Notes under the pieces: model-generated | The model's input: only the letters and a program-made list of their open reading frames with translations | Told to the model about the DNA's origin: nothing | The model's database searches: none | Assembly (NCBI RefSeq): GCF_029379315.1 | Contig: NZ_JAQYWQ010000027.1 | Coordinates: 1-61,204 of the forward strand | Origin: Nostoc sp. S13 | GTDB lineage: Bacteria > Cyanobacteriota > Cyanobacteriia > Cyanobacteriales > Nostocaceae | Direction of reading: 5' to 3' | DNA: 61,204 nt | Shown: piece after piece, positions 19,272 through 27,608 of the stretch | How the letters are laid out: each line of letters starts with the position of its first letter | Position numbering within the stretch: the stretch's first letter is position 1 | Program-made: the position numbers and the translations under genes

Positions 19272-20438
19272 ATGAGAATAGCAGTTGCTAAAGAGATTGA
19301 AGTTTGTGAACGTCGTGTGGCATTAATTCCTGACACTGTTGCCCGATTGGTAAAACAAGGTTTGGAAGTCTGGGTAGAAACAGGTGCAGGAGAGCGAGCT
19401 TTTTTCAACGATTCTGCCTATGAAGCAGCAGGGGCTACAATAATCAGCGATACTACCAAATTATGGGGCGAAACAGATATTCTGCTGAAAGTTAGCCCAC
19501 CGCAAGAACGAGAAGATGGACGCTCAGAAATTGAATTACTCCGGGAAGGGGCTGTTTTAGTCAGCTTTCTCAATCCCTTGGGAAATCCTGTTGTGGCACA
19601 GCAACTAGCAAATCGGAAAATCACAGCCTTGAGTATGGAAATGATTCCCCGTACTACCAGGGCGCAAAGTATGGATGCTTTGTCCTCGCAAGCTTCATTA
19701 GCAGGTTACAAGGCAGTATTAATTGCCGCAGCTGCATTACCGAAATATTTCCCGATGTTAACCACAGCCGCAGGCACGATCGCTCCAGCCAAAGTATTTA
19801 TTATGGGTGCTGGTGTAGCCGGATTGCAAGCGATCGCCACCGCCAGACGCTTGGGAGCAGTAGTAGAAGCCTTTGATATTCGTCCCGCCGTTAAAGAAGA
19901 AGTGCAAAGCTTAGGGGCAAAATTCGTTGAAGTCAAATTAGACGAAGAAACCGTCGCCGCAGGTGGTTACGCCAAGGAAATTTCTGAGGCTAGCAAACAA
20001 CGTACCCAAGAAGTTGTCGCCGAACACGTCAAAAATTCTGATATTGTTATTACCACCGCCCAAGTTCCTGGCAGACAAGCACCACGGCTTGTTACAGAAG
20101 AAATGGTGGCACAAATGAAACCAGGTTCAGTGATTGTGGATTTAGCTGCTGACCAGGGTGGTAACTGCGCCTGCACCGAACCCGGCAAAGATATTGTGTG
20201 GAACGGTGTAACAATTATCGGCCCAATCAATCTCCCATCATCGATGCCAATTCATGCCAGCCAATTGTATGCCAAGAACGTAACATCGTTGATTCAACTG
20301 CTGATTAAAGACAAAGCTTTGCAGGTTGATTTTAGCGACGACATCGTTGATGCAGCTTGCGTTACCCACGCTGGTGAAATTCGCAATCAACGAGTGCGGG
20401 ATGCCCTACAAGCATTGAGCGGCGTTGGAGCAAGTTAG
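19272..20438 (+). CDS. pntA: NAD(P) transhydrogenase subunit alpha part 1
   Basis: This 388-aa protein is related to alanine dehydrogenase/PntAA. It starts MRIAVAKEIEVCERRVALIP, has the NAD-binding motif GAGVAGLQAIATARRLGA (about residues 178-195) and the transhydrogenase signature near SLGAKFVEVKLDEE. It forms the soluble NAD(H)-binding domain I of the proton-translocating transhydrogenase. CAGGAG lies just before the ATG. The separate C-terminal membrane part is the next gene, as usual in cyanobacteria. Confidence 0.96.
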   Translation: MRIAVAKEIEVCERRVALIPDTVARLVKQGLEVWVETGAGERAFFNDSAYEAAGATIISDTTKLWGETDILLKVSPPQEREDGRSEIELLREGAVLVSFLNPLGNPVVAQQLANRKITALSMEMIPRTTRAQSMDALSSQASLAGYKAVLIAAAALPKYFPMLTTAAGTIAPAKVFIMGAGVAGLQAIATARRLGAVVEAFDIRPAVKEEVQSLGAKFVEVKLDEETVAAGGYAKEISEASKQRTQEVVAEHVKNSDIVITTAQVPGRQAPRLVTEEMVAQMKPGSVIVDLAADQGGNCACTEPGKDIVWNGVTIIGPINLPSSMPIHASQLYAKNVTSLIQLLIKDKALQVDFSDDIVDAACVTHAGEIRNQRVRDALQALSGVGAS

Positions 20439-20469
20439 TAGCCAAATTACCATAAGGAGTTTTGATTTC

Positions 20470-20763
20470 ATGACAGAGGCATTACTTGCTGCTTTGTTTG
20501 TATTTGTTTTGGCATCTTTTATCGGCTTTGAAGTCATCAACAAAATACCACCGACTCTACACACGCCTTTAATGTCAGGCTCAAACGCGATTTCTGGGAT
20601 TGCGGTACTTGGAGCAATAGTTGCTGCTGGTGCGAGAGAGACGAATGTATCAGTAATTCTTGGTTTGATTGCTGTGGTACTCGCAACAGTCAACGTTGTG
20701 GGTGGTTTTTTAGTGACAGACAGAATGTTGCAAATGTTCAAAAAGAAGGAGATTAAGGCGTGA
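20470..20763 (+). CDS. NAD(P) transhydrogenase subunit alpha part 2
   Basis: This 97-aa membrane protein has about three to four helices and forms the membrane part split from PntA. I chose the ATG at 20470 because AAGGAG lies at about 20453-20458; an in-frame TTG at 20425 overlaps pntA and is less likely. It contains NKIPPTLHTPLMSGSNAISG, a conserved transhydrogenase stretch. Its end overlaps the GTG start of pntB by 4 bp. Confidence 0.94.
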   Translation: MTEALLAALFVFVLASFIGFEVINKIPPTLHTPLMSGSNAISGIAVLGAIVAAGARETNVSVILGLIAVVLATVNVVGGFLVTDRMLQMFKKKEIKA

Positions 20764-22166
20764 GCGACTTTTTACCAACTGGCATTCAGCTGACGTATTT
20801 AGTCGCTGCATCGTTATTTATTTTGGGCTTGAAAAAGCTGGGATCACCTGCTACAGCAAGGAACGGTAATCTTGTCGCGGCTGTGGGGATGCTGCTGGCG
20901 ATCGCAGCGACAATGCTGGATCAGCATGTGTTGAACTACGAGATGATATTGTTGGGCTTGGCGATTGGATCGGGAATTGGTGCGATCGTTGCCTACAAAG
21001 TCCAAATGACCGAAATGCCCCAAATGGTGGGTTTACTCAACGGTTTGGGCGGTGCAGCTTCGGCATTAGTAGCTGTTGCGGAATTCTGGCGGTTGTTAGA
21101 TAGTTCTCAGGCGATACCGTTAGATGTCAACATTTCCATACTATTGGACGTGTTAATCGGTGGTATTACCTTCACAGGTAGTTTTTTAGCCTTTGCGAAA
21201 TTGCAAGGTTTAATCAGTGGTTCCCCGATTACATTTCCTTTCCAGCAACCATTTAACCTCTTGCTTCTGGGTGCTTATATAGTAGGCAGTGCCTATTTAA
21301 TTATCACACCAAATAGCTTACCCATATTCTTGGGAGTGGTTGGCGTTTCATTGGTGCTGGGCGTGATGTTCGTCATCCCGATTGGTGGCGGCGATATGCC
21401 AGTGGTAATCTCGCTGTTAAACTCGTTGTCAGGTGTGGCGGCGGCGGCTGCTGGGTTCGTGGTGATGAACAATATGTTAATCATCGCTGGGGCTTTGGTG
21501 GGAGCATCTGGGTTAATCCTCACCGAGATTATGTGTAAGGCGATGAACCGCTCCTTATTTAGTGTGCTGTTCAGCGCTTTTGGTACAGGTTCTAGTTCTG
21601 GTGGTGCTGCTGCTAGTGGTGGTGCAACTGATCAAACCGTCCGCAGCATCGATCCCGAAGAAGGGGCGATGATGTTGGGTTATGCCCGTTCTGTGGTAAT
21701 TGTGCCTGGTTATGGTATGGCAGTTGCTCAAGCGCAACATAGCGTCCGGGAATTGTCAGATCAGCTAGAACGGATGGGCGTTGATGTCAAGTACGCCATT
21801 CACCCTGTTGCTGGGAGAATGCCGGGGCATATGAATGTGTTACTGGCAGAGGCAAATGTGCCTTATACGCAGTTGTACGACATGGAAGATATTAATCCCC
21901 AGTTTGAGCAAGCGGATGTGGCTTTAGTAATTGGGGCAAATGATGTGGTAAATCCGGCGGCGCGGAGTGATACAAATAGCCCGATTTATGGTATGCCGAT
22001 TTTGGAAGTAGATCGGGCAAAGCAGACTATTGTGATTAAGCGCGGGATGAGTACGGGTTTTGCCGGGGTAGATAATGAGTTGTTCTACAAAGATAAAACT
22101 ACGATGCTTTTTGGTGGTGCTAAGGATATGGTGTCGAAGTTGGTTTCGGAAGTGAAGCAACTTTAA
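20760..22166 (+). CDS. pntB: NAD(P) transhydrogenase subunit beta
   Basis: This 468-aa protein has nine or so membrane helices (about residues 5-265) followed by the NADP(H)-binding domain III (about 295-468). Domain III carries the motif VVIVPGYGMAVAQAQHSVRE and the conserved VIGANDVVNPAA. It starts with GTG in a GTGA overlap, indicating translational coupling. With the two alpha parts it couples proton movement to NADPH formation from NADH. Confidence 0.96.
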   Translation: MSDFLPTGIQLTYLVAASLFILGLKKLGSPATARNGNLVAAVGMLLAIAATMLDQHVLNYEMILLGLAIGSGIGAIVAYKVQMTEMPQMVGLLNGLGGAASALVAVAEFWRLLDSSQAIPLDVNISILLDVLIGGITFTGSFLAFAKLQGLISGSPITFPFQQPFNLLLLGAYIVGSAYLIITPNSLPIFLGVVGVSLVLGVMFVIPIGGGDMPVVISLLNSLSGVAAAAAGFVVMNNMLIIAGALVGASGLILTEIMCKAMNRSLFSVLFSAFGTGSSSGGAAASGGATDQTVRSIDPEEGAMMLGYARSVVIVPGYGMAVAQAQHSVRELSDQLERMGVDVKYAIHPVAGRMPGHMNVLLAEANVPYTQLYDMEDINPQFEQADVALVIGANDVVNPAARSDTNSPIYGMPILEVDRAKQTIVIKRGMSTGFAGVDNELFYKDKTTMLFGGAKDMVSKLVSEVKQL

Positions 22167-22201
22167 CGAACCGCCAAGCCGCCAAGAAATAATTTAGAGA
22201 G

Positions 22202-22573
22202 TTAGCTTGCCTTGGGGGCTTGATGTTCCTGAAGCAAGTTTTTTTTGTTGGTAAATAGGCAGGTATCAACAGCTTTTTTATCACTTATATTAATAACTTT
22301 ATAATTAGGGTAAATAGGAAATAGTTTGTAATGGTCTCTAAATGTTGGTAATTCTAATTTTGCTTTTAATACGGGATAATTTAATGCAGCAAACTTTTTC
22401 TTTTTATTCCAATAGTTCCAGAGAGCAAATGCTAAAATTAAACCGCTTATATAGTCTCTAAATTCAAAATTATGAAATAAATAAATTATATTTTTCGATA
22501 AAATTTGGAGGTAAGTTTCAATCCAAGAGTACAAGCTAACACTACTCATTTTCCCAAATATAGTGATTTTCAA
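22202..22573 (-). CDS. Hypothetical protein with one membrane segment
   Basis: This 123-aa protein has a hydrophobic stretch (ISGLILAFALWNYW, about residues 42-55) followed by a Lys-rich cytoplasmic-like region. A second start, MSSVSLYSW, lies eight codons in. It begins 5 bp after the stop of the 65-aa ORF, so the two may be one transcript. I do not recognise it. Confidence 0.45.
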   Translation of the reverse strand: MKITIFGKMSSVSLYSWIETYLQILSKNIIYLFHNFEFRDYISGLILAFALWNYWNKKKKFAALNYPVLKAKLELPTFRDHYKLFPIYPNYKVINISDKKAVDTCLFTNKKNLLQEHQAPKAS

Positions 22574-22578
22574 TTTTA

Positions 22579-22776
22579 CTACAGACTAAAGTCTCTCACG
22601 TAAGTGCAACTACCCGCATTGCATGATTGTAACTTCTGTTGAAAGTTTTCTCCCGACATAACGTAAACTGGAAAATCTTGCCCACTGCTAGCGCTATAGA
22701 CCACTATTAAGTGAGTTGCATTTATCCTTTGTCCTTCTGAAATCCAGTCAGGAATATCATTTTGATTTGCTTTCAT
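22579..22776 (-). CDS. Small hypothetical protein (65 aa)
   Basis: The composition looks like a real protein, with an alternating hydrophobic strand pattern (ATHLIVVYSASSGQDFPVYV) and two cysteines (CNAGSC). An AGGTGA stretch precedes its ATG. It has no known function and is paired with the downstream 123-aa ORF. Confidence 0.45.
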   Translation of the reverse strand: MKANQNDIPDWISEGQRINATHLIVVYSASSGQDFPVYVMSGENFQQKLQSCNAGSCTYVRDFSL

Positions 22777-22899
22777 CTTTATTTAAATCACCTTGTTAGT
22801 ATTTTTGTACCATAAATGTATACACGAAAAAGTAATCTGTCAAGTAGGACAATAGACAAATAGAAACCTAATCGCCTGATTCTAATCCGAAAACAAAAA

Positions 22900-23001
22900 G
22901 CGATCGCCTTGCAAAATCTGCACAGTGCGTAGGCGAAGCCCGCCAAAGGCATCGCCCTCTTCCTCCTTTGCACCTTTGCGTGAGAGAAAAAAGCGATCGC
23001 C
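22900..23001. repeat. Dispersed HIP1-bounded repeat, copy A
   Basis: A roughly 100-bp unit begins and ends with GCGATCGC and contains GCGTAGGCGAAGCCCGCC and CACCTTTGCGTGAGA. It is similar to copies at 23745-23845 and 23836-23919. Short ORFs inside it are by-products. Confidence 0.75.
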
Positions 23002-23081
23002 ACTCATGCACCAACGTGCGATCGCTCTCTTCTGACTCTGTGTTCTCTACGCCTGGAGTGGTTCGTTAAAAAGAGCGATCG

Positions 23082-23435
23082 CTAAGATATTGTGTGAGCA
23101 ATATTTAAGACAACAGCTAATGCTTGAGAAACAAGTTGCATTTTTGAGTCGGAGAGTTGACCTAGTTTTCTGACTAATCTTGTTTCTGAAACTGAACGTA
23201 TTTGAAAAGTATCTACACCAGAAGCTTTGGCTAAACTGTTCTCTGTGCTTGGTTCCAGCCGCACCATTCAAGGTCTAACAGCATATCTTTCTTTCCAATC
23301 TGTAACTGGGACAATAACCTTCAAAGGCAATATTCCAATAGCATCATCATTGACTATGATACAAGGACGTTTTTTGCTAATTTCTATCCCTACTGTTGGA
23401 TCTAAATTAACTAACCAGACTTCACCTCTGTACAT
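23082..23435 (-). pseudogene. MazF/PemK-type toxin with in-frame TGA
   Basis: The frame starts at ATG 23433-23435 (MYRGEVWLVNLDPTVGIEIS) and reads a MazF/PemK endoribonuclease: RPCIIVND, then ...VPVTDWKERYAVRP. TGA (23268-23270) interrupts it, and the frame continues without shift (MVRLEPSTENSLAKASGV, TFQIRSVSETRLVRKLGQL) to the stop at 23082. A TGG tryptophan codon is the likely ancestor, as family members read RPWMVRLEP. The C-terminal half is otherwise intact. The toxin is therefore probably inactive, unless UGA is read through. It follows the antitoxin by 22 bp. Confidence 0.82.
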
Positions 23436-23457
23436 AATTTCCTGAGTTGTGAAAGTC

Positions 23458-23694
23458 TTAATCTGGATAGTCGCAAAAGTCTTCTTCCTCTAAGTCAGAG
23501 AATATATTTAATTCACTACCAGGTGCATAATCTGCAATAGCTGTCATTGCGGCTAATGTTAATTGGCATTTTTGCTCATCTTTGGTAAGTGAGTGTTTTT
23601 CTTGAAGAACCAATTGCAGGGCTGATTCAGCTATCTTTAGGCGATCGCTTATGCTCAGGTTTGGGAGTGCTTGGAGAATTTCTTTAGTTTCCAT
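23458..23694 (-). CDS. Putative antitoxin partner of the MazF-like toxin
   Basis: This 78-aa acidic protein (METKEILQALPNLSISDRLK; acidic tail DLEEEDFCDYPD) lies directly upstream of the MazF-like frame. It is the type of small antitoxin often paired with MazF in cyanobacteria (addiction-module component, helical N-terminus). The assignment rests mostly on position and the acidic tail. It appears intact while the toxin is not, the usual direction of decay. Confidence 0.7.
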   Translation of the reverse strand: METKEILQALPNLSISDRLKIAESALQLVLQEKHSLTKDEQKCQLTLAAMTAIADYAPGSELNIFSDLEEEDFCDYPD

Positions 23695-23744
23695 ATAAAT
23701 TCATAGAGCAACTTATATTACTAATGGTAGTGAAATTATGATAA

Positions 23745-23919
23745 GCGATCGCCTGCAAAAATCTCCACAGTGCATAGGCAAAGCCCGCCAAAGGCATCGC
23801 TCCTTCTTGCTTTGCGCCTCTGCGTGAGATAAAAAAGCGATCGCCTGCAAAATATTCACCGTGCGTAGGCGTTCGCCTAGCGTTCCGCAGGAAAGCCCGC
23901 CGCAGGCATCGCTCTGCAA
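23745..23919. repeat. Dispersed HIP1-bounded repeat, copies B and C in tandem
   Basis: Two units (23745-23845 and 23836-23919) share GCGATCGCCTGCAAAA and CAAAGCCCGCC with copy A at 22900-23001. Together they bracket the toxin-antitoxin pair. Confidence 0.75.
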
Positions 23920-24367
23920 TATAATTAAGACTGCGGTGTAATACTGCGCGGATCAACAACTACAATTGCAGAAAAACGTTAATCTTCTGCATCATGCTTT
24001 GTTAATTTTCTAATTATCATTCGATGAAATATAAATAATAAACAACTTATTAGTTCATTTCTCTTATAGCGTTTCCTAAGCAACTGAGGTACACGCAAAT
24101 CTTGTTTACCAAGGTTAGTAGCTTTAAAAACATACCTCACCAGGTCGGGAACCGCTATATAATATATATAAAATTTGTGTATTAACTCAAGTTGCGGGTT
24201 ATCAAGTTCAAAATATGTATGCACCATCCATAGGCGTTGGCATAGCCCCTCTACGAGAAGCCCGCCGTCCGCGAGTACGTCTCGTAAAGAAGGGATAGCC
24301 ATGCATCAATGCGACTGAGCGTCATCTTCAGGAAAAACGCACTGCCGTCCATTGATAAATAACAGAG

Positions 24368-24551
24368 ATTCAAGCTACTGAGCGCTTAGAAAAACACTTG
24401 CCAATGCAACCAGGCAAAGTTGAAAGAAGGGAATTTGAGTATATTCGTCACGGCACACAAAGCTTAATTGTTCTTTATTCGATGTTGCCACTGGTCAAAT
24501 TGTCGAACCGACTTGTAAAGATACAAGAAATTTTAAATTGACAGACTGGTA
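24368..24551 (+). pseudogene. IS630-family transposase remnant
   Basis: The frame reads IQATERLEKHLPMQPGKVER then REFEYIRHGTQSLIV. After a frameshift near 24474-24480 it continues FDVATGQIVEPTCKDTRN. ERREFEYxRHGTQ and FDVxTGxI are typical of the IS630/Tc1 DDE core. Only about 60 codons survive, with no ends visible. Confidence 0.75.
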
Positions 24552-24661
24552 GCCATAATGTTAGAAAATAAGGCTTAAAACCCAGTTTCTATCTCTTGTT
24601 TAAAACTTGGCTGAGATTTTTATTTGACCAGGGTAATGGGAGGGCGCTAGTTTAAATCATT

Positions 24662-26878
24662 TCAAATCACTATACTGCCATTATTAACTGCCTGAGCCAA
24701 AGCTGTAGGAAAAGAACCTTGAGATTGAGGGTCAAAGATGCTGCTCAGACCAGAAACGAACTGTCCATAGTTGAATGCACTGCTGCTAGTAGTGGTTCCC
24801 GGAGCAGAGTTAATAGTGATTCCCTGAGCAGGGTTAATCAGGTTATCGCCTTGAGGCAGTCTTTGGTTAGTCACTAAATCATTACTGATATCAATGGTGG
24901 GAATTGGACCAGGATCGGCAATACTGATGACATCATTTGAACCGCCGATAAATTTTTGCAGTTTTCCTTTGTTGATGTCCAGTTCAGCCAACCAACCGTC
25001 CAAAGCTGAGGTATTAACGCCACCAGTGTTCCCTAATAAGCCATCAGTAGTTCCAGTAACATAAAGATTACCTTGACCGTCAGTCGTAACACCTGTAGGG
25101 TAGTCAAGATTATTTTTGCTTCCAAATTGTTGAATCCACTTGTTGTTGCCATCAGTGTCGAACCTCGCCACAAAGGCATTATAAGATTGGTCTTTTTGGC
25201 CTTTTCCTAACTTACCGTTAGATTCTCCGATGATAAAGATGTTGTCTTGGTCATCGATCTGCATGTCCGATAGGAACATGCCATCATCGTCTGGAGAACC
25301 AAACTGTTTAGCCCACACTTGAGATCCATCTGGGGTAAATTTGCTAATCCAAATATCGCGACCCCCGATTCCCTTTGTTCCCACCTTTGTGCCAATATCC
25401 CCTGTAGTCCATCCTGTAACGTAAATATTGCCTTTGCTGTCAGTATCAACACCCCAGGCAAAATCAAGTCCCTGATTTGTACTTCCAAGCTGTTGAACCC
25501 ACTGTACCTGCCCTGCTGAGTTCACCTTTGACACCCAGGCATCGTACTTCAAAAGTTGTCGCGATGGGTCTGACTCTCTGACTAAGCCCTGAGTCCAGCC
25601 GACAGCGTAGCTGTTGCCAGCTTTATCAACAGCAAGGTCGTAAGATTCGTCAAAAAAGGGAGTTAGGTTAAAAGGGAAGGTCGCTGAAGGATCCTTGATC
25701 AGGGTAAGCCACTGCTGGTTGCCATTGTTGTCAAACTTAGACACCCAGGAATTATCCTCAACGGCAAAATTGAAAATGTCTGTTCTTTGATTGTTGTTAA
25801 TTTCTATTCCTGATAAATAGACATTACCTGCTGGATCTAGATCAATGCTAAAGGCTCCACTAGTAAAACCACCAGCACTAAACTGCTTACCCCAGACCTG
25901 GTTGCCATTGGTGTCATATTTAGCCACCCAAACATCAGAATCTGTTTGTTTAGTTCCAAACAAGTTACCCGACGTGCCACCTGCCATGTAGGTGTTACCA
26001 TCCTTGTCTGTAACCATCGCAAAGTTAGACTCATCACCAGAGGAGCCAAACTGCTTACCCCAGACCTGGTTGCCATTGGTGTCATATTTAGCTACCCAAG
26101 CATCTCCAAAACCTTGATTGGTTCCAAACAATGACCCGGTGGTAGTTCCTGATATATAAACATTGCCAGCAGAATCCGTACCCGTAGCAAGACTGAGATC
26201 GTTCCCGGTAGTCCCTAATTGCTGAATCTTCTTGTTTTCTGTTGGTTTTTTTGGTGGTTTGTCACCGACAAACCGGAAATTATTTGACTTCAAATCTAAT
26301 TGGACATCAGGCTTTTCAACCAAAAAAGCGATGAGGTCAGGTGCTCCCTGTTGCAGTGAAAAGATAGCTTCTCCAGAAAGAGGTTGTACGACTCCTGGAA
26401 TCTGCAATCCATTAATATTTACGATTCGATAGTCTTTCGGTTTACCATTTAGCTGAATGACATCATTATCTGGACCGAAATCATAAATGACAGCATACTC
26501 GTTCAAACCAAGGAAGTCTGTAGTTAGTAGGGTATTTGGGTTAGAGGCAGTATAGTAGGGCTGAGTTGTATCACCAAGAACAAATCTATCTGCCCCTACA
26601 GATGGGATATTTCTGTTTAGGATGAGAAATGGGTTCCCACCTTGTTGAGCATTCTGAATATTCAGAATAATCTCATATTCTTCAGGAGAGTTGTCGAATA
26701 GATCGCCGAACAAATAATCTACATTTGTTGCTTGAGTGGCGCTTGCAATCGGATTGTCAGGATAAATGGTATCGTTTCCGGCACGACCGAAAAGGGCTTC
26801 AGAATCATTTGTACCCCCTCCGATAACTATATCGCTGGCAGGTGTCAATAATGAGATTGCTATTTTTTGATTGGCCAT
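24662..26878 (-). CDS. SBBP-repeat beta-propeller protein with RTX-like N-terminus
   Basis: This 738-aa protein has an N-terminal region (about residues 1-210) with hemolysin-type wording (IVIGGGTNDSEALFGRAGND) and a domain around VLGDTTQPYY. Beta-propeller SBBP repeats follow (about 220-640), of the form GNVYISGTT...G..DAWVAKYDTNGNQVWGKQFG, at least seven copies. The C-terminus is Ser/Thr/Gly-rich. It has no standard signal peptide, so if exported it may use a type I secretion system, as RTX proteins do. It is probably an extracellular or surface protein. It lies just beyond the end of the biosynthetic cluster, separated by 730 bp, and is not clearly part of it. Confidence 0.85.
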   Translation of the reverse strand: MANQKIAISLLTPASDIVIGGGTNDSEALFGRAGNDTIYPDNPIASATQATNVDYLFGDLFDNSPEEYEIILNIQNAQQGGNPFLILNRNIPSVGADRFVLGDTTQPYYTASNPNTLLTTDFLGLNEYAVIYDFGPDNDVIQLNGKPKDYRIVNINGLQIPGVVQPLSGEAIFSLQQGAPDLIAFLVEKPDVQLDLKSNNFRFVGDKPPKKPTENKKIQQLGTTGNDLSLATGTDSAGNVYISGTTTGSLFGTNQGFGDAWVAKYDTNGNQVWGKQFGSSGDESNFAMVTDKDGNTYMAGGTSGNLFGTKQTDSDVWVAKYDTNGNQVWGKQFSAGGFTSGAFSIDLDPAGNVYLSGIEINNNQRTDIFNFAVEDNSWVSKFDNNGNQQWLTLIKDPSATFPFNLTPFFDESYDLAVDKAGNSYAVGWTQGLVRESDPSRQLLKYDAWVSKVNSAGQVQWVQQLGSTNQGLDFAWGVDTDSKGNIYVTGWTTGDIGTKVGTKGIGGRDIWISKFTPDGSQVWAKQFGSPDDDGMFLSDMQIDDQDNIFIIGESNGKLGKGQKDQSYNAFVARFDTDGNNKWIQQFGSKNNLDYPTGVTTDGQGNLYVTGTTDGLLGNTGGVNTSALDGWLAELDINKGKLQKFIGGSNDVISIADPGPIPTIDISNDLVTNQRLPQGDNLINPAQGITINSAPGTTTSSSAFNYGQFVSGLSSIFDPQSQGSFPTALAQAVNNGSIVI

Positions 26879-27222
26879 TTTGTTTAAATCCCTTAGTTCA
26901 GAAACAAGTTAGATTTTTTCGAGACTCAGTTTTCAGACTTGTGCCTAATTTCCGTTAGCTGTTGTCAGATGCTCTGGTGGTGTAATCGTTAACACTCCCT
27001 CTTACCCCTCAATAAGAAATCAAGGGTTTCGACAATTTTGCCGGGGGGAGTGAATAATTACTTGGTGATTCTATTTAGGTATCTGCAAAGAATAATATCA
27101 ATAGTTAGACCGAATAGTAAATATTTATTTTTTGCTAGCTCATAGTACTTAGGTATTGACAGAATAGCAAAATAGTGAATTGAGAAAAATATGGGTCGTT
27201 TACTAATAAGTATCGGACAATC

Positions 27223-27417
27223 ATAGGACTTATGTACTGTACAAATTAATCGTGATGTACATTAACTAACGGAAATAGGCTGTTTTAGGCTTTTATTAGT
27301 TATCCTTTGATAGTAAATAGACCATGCCCTACGGACACAGCATTGCTATGTCCTTACGAAAAATGTGGTTTTTAAACTTACGCATATTTGGTATTTGTTG
27401 TCAATGCATAAATCCTA
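27223..27417. mobile_element. Possible MITE with TAGGACTTATG ends
   Basis: The left end TAGGACTTATG faces CATAAATCCTA on the right, with one mismatch in 11 bp and a total length of 195 bp. The right end extends to TGTCAATGCATAAATCCTA, which resembles the 19-mers at 27576-27594 and 51761-51779. It has no coding capacity. Confidence 0.5.
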
Positions 27418-27489
27418 AAAACTATCATTAGCTTAAATTTAATCACTCTGTATTACAGCGATATTGACGATTAGTATGAAGTACAAAGG

Positions 27490-27522
27490 AATATGTTCAC
27501 TTTAGTTGTACGTGAACATATT
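27490..27522. promoter_or_regulatory. Inverted repeat downstream of the MFS gene
   Basis: AATATGTTCAC and its perfect complement GTGAACATATT flank an 11-base loop, 87 bp past the MFS stop. A second one, ATTATCTAT/ATAGATAAT, lies at 27547-27569. In the leftward direction neither is followed by a T-run, so terminator or operator function is open. Confidence 0.45.
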
Positions 27523-27608
27523 TTCGCGAACCTTAACAGTAATGGCATTATCTATAACACATAGATAATGTTTTTTGTCAATGCGTAAGTCCTAGCTCCT
27601 TAACAGTG

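Larger units (their letters stand above)
23695..24661. other. Repeat and transposon-remnant region
   Basis: No intact gene is seen. It contains HIP1-bounded repeats (23745-23919), palindromic dispersed repeat around 24060-24165 (with ATAGCG...CGCTAT ends), a GC-rich block at 24225-24300, and an IS630-like fragment. The 107-aa minus-strand ORF at 23979-24302 is built from these repeats. Confidence 0.65.
26879..27608. other. Intergenic region between the cluster end and the SBBP gene
   Basis: No gene is seen. It contains a possible MITE (27223-27417), a second TGTCAATGCGTAAGTCCTA end (27576-27594) and two inverted repeats (27490-27522 and 27547-27569). Confidence 0.6.

Noticed and set aside
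22788..23003. 71-aa minus-strand ORF
   Set aside because: It is translated HIP1-bounded repeat (copy A).
23684..23959. 91-aa and 68-aa minus-strand ORFs
   Set aside because: They cover repeat copies B and C and read the same peptide (MPLAGFAYAL) as copy A.
23979..24302. 107-aa minus-strand ORF
   Set aside because: A patchwork of two dispersed palindromic repeats; no coherent protein signature.
24662..26878. SBBP protein as part of the biosynthetic cluster
   Set aside because: Separated by 730 bp of repeats from the MFS gene and with no enzymatic domain; better treated as a neighbour.
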